Assembly (NCBI GenBank): GCA_001465935.1
Contig: LNKV01000031.1
Span: forward strand, 1 to 20,297
Length of the DNA stretch: 20,297 nt
Direction: 5' to 3'
Origin: Clarireedia homoeocarpa
Taxonomy: Eukaryota; Ascomycota; Leotiomycetes; Helotiales; Rutstroemiaceae
In this document: positions 1 through 6,880 of the stretch, piece by piece
Numbering within the stretch: position 1 is the stretch's first letter
Layout: each line of letters starts with the position of its first letter
The notes under the pieces: generated by a model
What the model was told of the DNA's origin: nothing
Databases searched by the model: none
The model's input: only the letters and a program-made list of their open reading frames with translations
Position numbers and translations under genes: made by a program

Positions 1-2
1 AC

Positions 3-40
3 AGGCTCCGCAAGCCTGGAGTTATAGGCTTTGTAAGCCT
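3..40. repeat. Pair of short palindromic direct repeats
   Basis: Two 15-bp units (3-17, aggctccgcaagcct; 26-40, aggctttgtaagcct) lie 8 bp apart. Each is an inverted repeat with arms of 5-6 bp around a 3-5 nt centre. The two copies differ only at three C/T positions. They could be the end of a dispersed repeat that continues to the left of the window; no family is recognised. Confidence 0.5.
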
Positions 41-418
41 AAATGAATACTACGACGTTCAGTTTAGGGTAGTGGGCCTATACCCCACCTACCCCGCTAT
101 TAGTGGATCCAACACAGCTCCTCCCCCTGCCTCTTATTTCTCCTCCTCAAAAATTGTGTCTGACCAATTGGGTCATTAGCGAACAAGTTGAAAGTTTTCC
201 GTAGTCTGCAGAATGTCGAACCTAGCTATGTCATCCCCCTAAATTTTGCTTTCTTCGAAGGCAAGAACCTACCATGGAATGTCCAGATCTCCACCTAGCC
301 ACCAGAAGGCAGGAAGGAACTATATAATCTCCCCTCCCTCCGACGCATTCAATGTTCTCGCTGTTGATCCATCTCATTCCTTTGTGTAGTTGCGTTGTGA
401 GCTTCTGAATGGCCCTGA
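41..418. other. Gene-poor stretch with a possible promoter
   Basis: No convincing coding region is seen. A TATATAA-like box near 321-327 is followed by a pyrimidine-rich run and an ATG at 352 opening an 18-codon frame (MFSLLIHLIPLC...) that looks like a signal peptide but stops at once. This could be the left-over promoter and first codons of a lost gene. The sequence does not resemble the helicase that begins after the C-tract, so that helicase relic has no recognisable 5' half here. Confidence 0.3.
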
Positions 419-438
419 GGGTCTGGCGGGCCAGACCC
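419..438. repeat. Perfect 9-bp-arm inverted repeat
   Basis: gggtctggc, a 2-nt GG centre, then gccagaccc. The arms are exactly complementary. It sits about 35 bp before the C18 run, between unrelated upstream sequence and the helicase relic, so it may belong to a breakpoint. No regulatory protein site is recognised. Confidence 0.6.
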
Positions 439-472
439 AGAAGTATAATCTCAGTCGTAGTACTTGCCACCT

Positions 473-490
473 CCCCCCCCCCCCCCCCCC
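473..490 (+). repeat. Homopolymer run of 18 C
   Basis: Uninterrupted run of 18 C directly before the point where helicase similarity begins. In one frame it gives a short poly-Pro stretch. It may be a true junction (repair or insertion scar) or a sequencing/assembly artefact, since long C runs are error-prone. Confidence 0.85.
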
Positions 491-500
491 GAGTTTAGCG

Positions 501-1692
501 GCCGCCGTATCAGGCAAGGTGCACGTGCCCGCCGCCACTTGCAGCAAGTTAGGGTATGCATTTTATCGTGCCCGCGCCGATAAGAAAGGAGATGTGTTAC
601 AGCAGTGGGTTCCGGGGAATGAGGGACAGATTGTGGCCGCGGGTGTATTGGGCACGGGGGTCAACATTGAGGGGGTCCGTTGTGTAATTCATGTGGGACG
701 ACTATATGTGTCGGTTGGCTTAGTACAGCTGTAAGTGAAACCGATTCATGGCACTATACTTAGTCACAATGGGGTCTAAGTAAATGAAGTTTAATCGGTT
801 CGAAGATTCCTAAACTAAGTGGGAGGGAGAGTTGGACTATATAGCCCTTCTCTCCCGTACTAATTGCTATGCTACAGCGAGTATCCTATATCCTGTAGTC
901 CCCCTTCTGTGGTTCATTATTCTGTAATGTCTTTCCTGTAGTCCAGTGAAAATACTGAACCGACAATATGAATTGACCAGTCTCATCCAACAGTCCGGAG
1001 TGGTGGCCGGAATAGCGAAGTCAGTGAGTCGACAGTGATTGTTCGCGCTCAAAGCACCAGTGGGCTACGATGACCCGGGGCTTTGAGTGAGTGTACTGTA
1101 TTCCGTGGGAGGGAGTGACGAAGATGCTATAACCCCGTATATTCAGAGTTCCGAGTGTCATCGTGTTGTATTGAATCGATACATGGACCAGATTGAGGAA
1201 CACCCCACCGCTGTTGATTGTCACCGCAGCGATAGTGTGTTGTGTGATCGTTGCGCCAGCACTAGTCGAGCGTTAGGTTTCGTCCATCGTCACATGAATC
1301 ACGATGAAGACGAACACATCCCATCTAGTCTGCTTATTTTGTCCAGTCGAGCCAGTATCGGCAGTCGATTGTATGAGATTGCATAGGCAAAGGAGCAGTT
1401 TTTTCGGGTAATGGATGGATTACAAGCGGGATGCGAGTTTTGTAGGTTGATTCATGGTTTATGAGGGGATGAAGACACCGGCGCATATGAATTCCAGGGT
1501 TGTCCATCTGTCCAAGAGAGCGAATGCATGTACGAAGCGTATCTAGAGTGGCGAAGGGGGTTTCACATGTATGACGTGAAGCATTGTTGTAGTTGTGGGT
1601 TAATCCAGTGCATTTGTCGGCGGGTAGAGGAGAGGGGGCAATGTGAGCATCAGGCGATCATGCTGCTAGGGATTCGGGTGTTATGTCAATAG
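501..1692 (+). pseudogene. RecQ-like helicase relic (C-terminal half, telomere-linked-helicase type)
   Basis: Seen: a frame at about 507-731 carries the RecQ second-domain landmarks, with motif IV-like 'SGKVHV', motif V 'LGTGVNIEGVRCVIHVG' (about 648-698) and then 'VQ', where motif VI (QESGRAGR) should start. Similarity resumes in the same frame near 996 as 'SGGRNSEVSESTVIV', a motif VI remnant lacking two residues. 731-993 is therefore an intron (gtaagt at 731, cag at 991-993) or an insertion. The frame then stops and shifts: 1087-1386 has 'DEDAITPYI', 'CHRVVLNRYMDQ' and 'LCDRC', the zinc-binding tail typical of fungal subtelomeric RecQ-like helicases. The same frame runs on past TAG (1384) and TGA (1462) through a Cys-rich stretch to TAG at 1690. 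Known of the family: ATP-driven 3'-5' DNA unwinding, with many copies near telomeres. Motifs I-III (Walker A, DExH) are absent, so it cannot be active. Confidence 0.8.
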
Positions 1693-1698
1693 AACTTT

Positions 1699-2488
1699 TT
1701 AGAAGTTATTGTCAAACAGATTGGGTTTCTTGGAGTGATAGAGGATGATATTTCCTGATTGCAGGGCGTCGAACGTGGGTATGATGCTTGGGGTCTTCAC
1801 CATGTACTACAGAAGTGAACTGTGTAAAGTCACAGGGGGGAACAAATGAATTTACAGCCATGAGACCAGCGGGATCACCCCCGATACAGAAGAACTCCAG
1901 CTTAGCTGATTCGAAGAAGTTCTTGAAAATTTCATGTGTTGCTATGCGGACGCGGTGCCCAGTGGCCTGGAGTTCTTGTCCTAGCGCAATGAAAGGTTGA
2001 ATATCGCCTGCGCAGAGTAAACATAAGGCACACTGCCCGCTGCAGTGAACTCGACAGCATACCTTATTATCAACGATTTGACAATATTGAGCGGAGGGTG
2101 CAAAGAACTGTTCGCGATCAATGCTTCTGGAGAGACGCCATTATCGGGACATATCGGTGGCAGTAACACTGAGTTTGCCGCTTTCGTGTTGACGCATATA
2201 TCGAATCGACCATCATCTGCCGCGGTACAGGTAGATCAACAAGAAGGGTTTATGCTCGTGGTGAAAGGTAACATTACCTTTGACTGCCGCTGAAATATCC
2301 CCCGAACCTCCATATAGACTCGCGGAATGAGGGGGTAGTTGGTCCCAGTCGATACTTGAACCTGTATGGTCGTCTTCAGTAGTCTGTGACAAGTGCTTAT
2401 CATCCATCTTGCTGCCACGAGGTTTGCCTTTGTCGTTCAATATGAGTGAACAGTACAAGTACACTGCGGTTGCTTGCCATTTCGTCAA
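1699..2488 (-). pseudogene. Truncated sterol 3-beta-glucosyltransferase (ATG26/UGT80-type), N-terminal part
   Basis: Seen, read leftwards from an ATG at 2488: exon A 2488-2278 ending 'LYGGSGDISAAVK'; intron 2277-2217 (61 nt, gtaatg...ggcag); exon B 2216-2063 starting 'DDGRFDI' and ending near 'PPLNIV'; intron 2062-2008 (55 nt, gtatgc...gcgcag); exon C 2007-1856 'GDIQPFIALGQELQATGHRV' through 'LEFFCIGGDPAGLMA'; intron 1855-1807 (49 nt, gtaaat...tgtag); exon D 1806-1699 'YMVKTPSIIPTFDALQSGN' then unrelated residues and TAA. The order DDGR, LNIV, RGDxQPF, GHRVRxATH, GGDPxxLMAYMVK is that of fungal UDP-glucose:sterol glucosyltransferases, which make steryl glucosides. Lesions: exon B and C phases disagree by one base just at the GSRGD motif, and everything after about 200 residues, including the UDP-glucose-binding C-terminal half, is missing. 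It abuts the helicase relic tail to tail. Confidence 0.85.
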
Positions 2489-3340
2489 ATAAAGTTAATG
2501 CAGCTTATCTATATGATATAGTTGCAACGTTATAGTATGATTATTGAGCCGCGGCACTCGGTACGAAGCATATATGGTCAGTTTCATGTATTTTTTAATC
2601 TTACCTATTCAAGTATGGGCGCGCACCGCCATGTTTCCTATTGTATAAATAGCGTCCGTATTTCACCCATAGTACAGCGTATTCGCTTAAAAGTCAGAAT
2701 TCGCGACCGTATTTCATCTATAGTACAGCGTATTCGCTTAAGAGAAACCAGGAACCAAGTGGGTTGGGGTGTTGTCAGAAGTGCTTAGTCATCCAGGTTT
2801 AATGACAACTCAACACCTTATATCTGTAGCCTTCAGACCTTAATAATATTAATATATATACTAATACTCGTAAATCCATCCTATTTCTAACAAGTATACT
2901 ATAGTATATACCGCAGACTACTACTAGTAGAAAGCTGTATATAGTGCTTGATTGGTTGTCGCTGTTGTACCCCGTAGTGGCTCAGCCTAGCTCCGAAAAT
3001 ACTGTACTTCGAAGTAATTACTTGGTCCTAAGAATGAATATTTGTAGTCCCTGTCGCTTCACGATCTAAATTTCGCTTGTTATGACAGAAAAGAGTTTGT
3101 AATTGCAGGCAAGTTGATGTTATTGGTTAAGAAGATATTCCTCTCAGAGTGTGTCTTATCTAGTTGACGCTAAGCGTCGTTAGCTAAACTAGGGTACGTC
3201 TGAACAACACGTGACACAACAATGACCTCTGTCCCACGCTAGTCGATACTCCGACTATCGTAAACTATCCCTAATTGAAATTAGCTAGTATGGCTTTGAC
3301 GATAGGTAGGTAAAGTAAATTAGACAAATTACTTAACTCT
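2489..3340. other. Gene-poor interval upstream of the rhamnosidase gene
   Basis: No supported gene. An 88-codon plus-strand frame at 2522-2788 is mostly made by an internal duplication (separate entry) and matches no family I know. From about 2830 the sequence becomes AT-rich with a perfect 14-bp palindrome (tatactatagtata, 2895-2908) and scattered CTAG/TAGT motifs. It must contain the promoter of the leftward glucosyltransferase relic and the distal promoter of the GH78 gene. No carbon-catabolite CreA-type site was spotted by eye. Confidence 0.5.
2656..2741 (+). repeat. 35-bp direct duplication, period 51 bp
   Basis: Copies at 2656-2690 and 2707-2741 (ccgtatttca...gtattcgcttaa) are 35 bp long and differ at two positions, both C in copy 1 and T in copy 2. 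The 51-bp period is a multiple of three, so the overlapping frame repeats the peptide 'IVQRIRL'. It is probably a local tandem duplication rather than a protein repeat. Confidence 0.8.
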
Positions 3341-3344
3341 CTAC

Positions 3345-3352
3345 TTATATAA
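3345..3352 (+). promoter_or_regulatory. TATA-like box of the GH78 gene
   Basis: TTATATAA about 140 bp before the chosen ATG, followed by a CT-rich leader (about 3410-3475), the usual layout of a fungal core promoter. Transcription would be expected to start near 3375-3385 (inference). Confidence 0.45.
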
Positions 3353-3490
3353 CTATGCTCCAGCTCCCACATGTAGCAATGAAATCAAATACTCTCCTTC
3401 AACGGATTTTATTCATTACTTCCTTGAAGACCAATTCGAAATTTACATTTCCGCTTTACTATCTCTCTCTTGCCTTTGATCATTCAAATT

Positions 3491-6077
3491 ATGGTCAACA
3501 CTATACCTTATTTCCTCGTTGCAGGCCTTTTTGGTAGCGGACTGCTTGCGAGCGCTCTCAGTGTGAGTACTTGCTCACCAAGTCCGATTGCAACCATTGG
3601 GGCAAAACCCGGTAGCTTCTGTGCCGGAGAAATTACGTTAAAATCAGACGGCACTGAGCCTGGGATCTTGATCATAGATCATGGAGTGAACGTGGGGGGA
3701 TTTCCTACATTCGACGTTCTCTCATTATCTGGCGATACGTCCGTCTTTGAGATGACGTACAGCGAGACACGCAGTTTGCTGGATAATTACATGGTACGCC
3801 CATTCTATTCCTTTTACTAAGATAATTCAACCATTGTCTTGGGAGCTTTCAAGGTCTAATTTAACGCACGCATGGTTGTTATTTAGGGAGATGGGCCTCT
3901 TCCGCTGGCGGCATCACTTGACACATATCGGGTAAATCGGTATAATGTCACTCAGAACACTACGTATACCAATCGTTTGATTCAAGGAGGACAGCGGTAT
4001 CAAAAGCTCAACCTCTCCACGGCTGGTGAACTCACGCTTAATTATGCTGGCATCATAACAACAATCTCTACCACACCAGTCAGCAGCCTACCTGGGTCTT
4101 TTCAATGCTCAGATGATCAGCTTAATCAAATTTGGCTAGTAGGCGCCCGAACAATCCAACAAACAGAGATTCCAGCCGGAATTACTCCAGAGTTCTACCA
4201 GATCTCGGACCAAGGTCTTTTTGCTGAAAGTCAAGCCCCACAACCTTATTCAAGTGACACCGCTCCTGGCTTGATGCAGTACCAACTTGAGTTTTCCGTG
4301 AAGCCGATGGTAGGAGGATTTGGGTATACAGTTCTCAGTGATACCCTTGGGTCAGGTATTTACATCTTCGTTAATATAGACAATTCTTCTATCTCGGCGC
4401 ATGTTGGCAGCACCGAGAGGGACTCTCCGCCACTGTCATCTGCGATTTTGAACCCAGCTCCTGCTCTAAGTGAATGGCACATGGTTTCTACAACAGTCAG
4501 TATGACACAAATTTCCATCGGGATTAACAACCAATCAGTTTTGGAGTTCACGCAAACTTCAGCTTTCGCCGGATCCTTCGGCCTCGGAGCATCGTTTGGA
4601 CATGCCGCATATTTTCAGAACGTCACGTTGAAAAGCTTGGAAGGGCAGGAGATATATAGTTCAACATTGACTGAGAATTTGGCCCTGGACGACTTTCTTG
4701 CGGGAACTAATTCACAACCAGTGAGCGTTGACGGGGCAAGACGAGATAGAATTGCTTATGCTGGTAAGATTCATTGCTCAATCAATTTCATTAGGCTAAC
4801 GTAACCTAGGGGATCTCGATATAGCCCTTGGACCAACATTTGCCTCTACATTCGGTAGCGAGTACATAAATGGCAGTATAAACCTGCTTGGTGCTGCTCA
4901 GCTTCTTCCTGGGTTCTTCGTTCCAGATTCGAAGATTCAGCAAAAGCCAAGAACTGCAGTCATCCAGGCAAACCAGACTGGTTTGATTGGCTACTCGTTT
5001 AGCATGGTTACCGCTATGGCTGATTTCTACCTTATGACTGGCGATATCGAATTCGCTAACCACTGGTCTCCCGCAATTGTCAAAATGCTGGACTGGGCAG
5101 ATTCACAACGGACTCCTGAAGGCTTGTTTAATATTTCTGACCCAACAATTGGTGGCGATTGGAACTACTACGACCCGGTGCAATCTGGCGTAGTCGCTAA
5201 ATTCAATGCCCTCTACGCATACACTCTTCAACAGGTTCCGCCAATCCTCAAAGCTGCCAACATCAACACACAAGTGTATGCCGACCGCCTTGGGGCCCTC
5301 AAGACCGCAATAAATTCCAATCTCTGGAACCCCACACTACAAGCATACCAGCTGTCAAACTCAGTCCAAGACACACTCGCTCAAGATGCCAATGCATTTG
5401 CCGTCTTAGCCAATATCCCCAACGGCGACTTTCCCACATGCACCGTCCTCTCGACAATGTCACGAGAGCTCTTCGTATCTGCAGGTGCTTTCCCCTTCTC
5501 CAACGCCAGCATCACACATGGATTCACCCAGAACATCAGCCCTTACGCCTCTGGCTATCATCTTCGTGCTGCTTTTTCAGCTCAGGATGCCACCAGCGTG
5601 AGACACCTCCTCTCAACCATGTGGGCATCTATGGCTAGCCCTTCAAACGCAAATTATACCGGATGCTTTTGGGAGACGCTATCAATAACTGGGGGACCTG
5701 GTCTGGGAGGCGTCACATCGCTGTGCCACGCCTGGGCTTCCGCGCCTACAGGAGAACTCAGCCGGCATGTTCTTGGAATTCAGGCTGTATCTCCGGGATT
5801 TTCAGAATGGTTCATCGCGCCCCAGACGTTAGGTTTAGATTGGGCAAAGGGCGCTCATCCTACACCACATGGATCTTTGATTGTCTCGTGGGCATTTGAT
5901 GCGCAAGGGAAACTGAGTATGAATGTCACTAGCCCGGTGGGAACAAATGGGACGGTGAATCTGCCGTCACCAATGCGAATTTTGAATTCGACAGTATTGG
6001 TGAATGGAAAGGAGGTTTCGGGTTCCAGCTTTGCAGTGGTGGGTGGGGAAGTATTTAATTTGACTCAAACCAGTTAG
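3491..6077 (+). CDS. Secreted GH78 alpha-L-rhamnosidase (three exons, 815 aa)
   Basis: Removes terminal alpha-L-rhamnose from plant flavonoid glycosides or rhamnogalacturonan outside the cell (family role; exact substrate unknown). Exons 3491-3793, 3887-4763 and 4810-6077; introns 3794-3886 (gtacgc...tttag, phase 0) and 4764-4809 (gtaaga...cctag, phase 1) restore one frame to TAG at 6075. The ATG at 3491 is chosen because it opens a signal peptide (MVNTIPYFLVAGLFGSGLLA, residues 1 to about 23). Residues about 100-150 carry the fungal GH78 block 'GDGPLPLAASLDTYRVNRY' and 'LIQGGQRYQKLNLS'. About 195-365 is a lectin-like beta-sandwich insert ('PGLMQYQLEFSV'). The catalytic motif 'DGARRDRIAYAGD' has D383, D388 and D395 with the 5- and 7-residue spacing of the GH78 acid triad, and E682 in 'CFWETLS' is the likely general base. 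The (alpha/alpha)6 barrel and a C-terminal beta-domain follow. Many N-glycosylation sequons. No lesion seen; length fits the family. Confidence 0.93.
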
Positions 6078-6284
6078 ACTTTCATAACGGAGATACTGGC
6101 TTCCGGTTTTCTTTCATGTATATCAGTAACACTAGCTAAACAAGATACCCCAAAAGACTTTGAAAGATAATTCAGGACTGATCAATAGATGTTCAGATTT
6201 CATTATATCTTACATATCTTACGAATCCATCATCTTTGTGAATCAAACAAACGCTCTTAATTTTTTGTTCTTTTTGCAAATTTC
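6078..6284. other. 3' flank of the GH78 gene
   Basis: Moderately AT-rich sequence expected to hold the polyadenylation region of the rhamnosidase transcript. No clear AATAAA and no coding signal. The pyrimidine-rich run ending in cttccag (6288-6294) looks like a 3' splice site for the relic that follows. Confidence 0.35.
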
Positions 6285-6521
6285 TTCACTTCCAGAGAGC
6301 CAATTGGGCTTGTTGAATGCCTTGATTATCTTAACGTACATTATATCATTGTTACGGAACGTCCACGTGAAGATTATGCCATCGCTGATTAGAAGGAGAA
6401 TGCTTCGGAACTCGCGAGCCAACTGCTTGAGGATATTGAACTTCAGCGAAAACTCAGCAATGATATTCTCAAACCCGCTTATATCCATACGGCCAAGTTT
6501 CATGTCCGCAGGTATCGTTAA
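6285..6521 (+). pseudogene. Unidentified coding relic
   Basis: Not the longest open frame here, but the most protein-like: frame with codons starting at 6318 reads 'EPIGLVECLDYLNVHYIIVTE', then 'RPREDYAIAD', a TAG at 6390, 'KENASELASQLLEDIELQRK', 'LSNDILKPAYIHTAKFHVRR' and TAA at 6519. The Glu/Asp/Leu-rich helical character and conserved-looking charged residues suggest a real C-terminal protein fragment. A 3' splice-site-like cttccag lies at its left end. I do not recognise the family. The longer overlapping frames (6160-6561 plus, 6243-6527 minus) have hydrophobic, low-information composition and look like shadows. Confidence 0.4.
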
Positions 6522-6599
6522 GATCAAAAATTACGAGAAAGGTGCAAGCGCCGCCTTATGACACGAATTGAGAAGTAGATACAATTAGGCTGCGCGCGC

Positions 6600-6880
6600 A
6601 ACCCGGCGGGTTGTCGGGTACCCGGCAGGTCGGGTCACCCGCGGGCGAGTTGAAAATATTAGGATCAACCTGTAGGTAGGTTGTCTTTTAACAACCCGAC
6701 CTGCTAACCTACTAGGTTATCCGATAACCTAGCAGGTTACTTATCGGGTTAATAACTTAGCGAGTTATTTGATAATCTAGCAGGTTGTTCGTCAGATTGA
6801 TAACTTAGTAAGTTATATAATAGCCTACTAGGTTACCTAACAGTCTACTAGGTTACCTAATAGTCTGATACTCTACTAAG
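6600..6880. repeat. Degenerate ~20-bp palindromic minisatellite with a GC-to-AT gradient
   Basis: About a dozen units built on AACC-TAGCA-GGTT-like palindromic cores, spaced about 20 bp (some about 28 bp). Left units are GC-rich (acccggcgggttgtcgggt), middle ones intermediate (acctactaggttatccgata), right ones AT-rich (acttagtaagttatataata; gcctactaggttacctaaca). Differences between units are mainly C-to-T or G-to-A, as expected of RIP. It lies exactly at the border of the AT-rich block, so it may be the terminal repeat of the adjoining mobile element or a boundary repeat. No family recognised. Confidence 0.75.

Noticed and set aside
231..470. 79-codon minus-strand frame
   Set aside because: No recognisable motif; overlaps the palindrome and precedes the C-tract. 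The plus-strand features explain the area better.
867..1224. Minus-strand frames 867-1052 and 1021-1224
   Set aside because: Antisense shadows of the helicase relic, whose plus-strand frame has clear family motifs.
1788..2293. Plus-strand frames 1788-2000 and 2045-2293
   Set aside because: Shadows of the glucosyltransferase relic, which reads clearly on the minus strand.
3155..3190. Small inverted repeat (gacgc-taa-gcgtc within ctagtt...aactag)
   Set aside because: Arms are only 5-6 bp and no element or terminator context supports it.
3470..3490. Extending the GH78 protein upstream from 3470
   Set aside because: The codon at 3470 is TTG, not ATG; the ATG at 3491 directly opens a good signal peptide.
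4360..5063. Minus-strand frames 4360-4551 and 4806-5063
   Set aside because: Antisense shadows of the GH78 exons.
5438..5899. Plus-strand frames 5438-5638 and 5663-5899
   Set aside because: Out-of-frame shadows inside GH78 exon 3, which is open throughout in its own frame.
6600..6880. CRISPR-like array
   Set aside because: Units have no unique spacers of constant length, vary continuously and are palindromic minisatellite units in a eukaryotic context.
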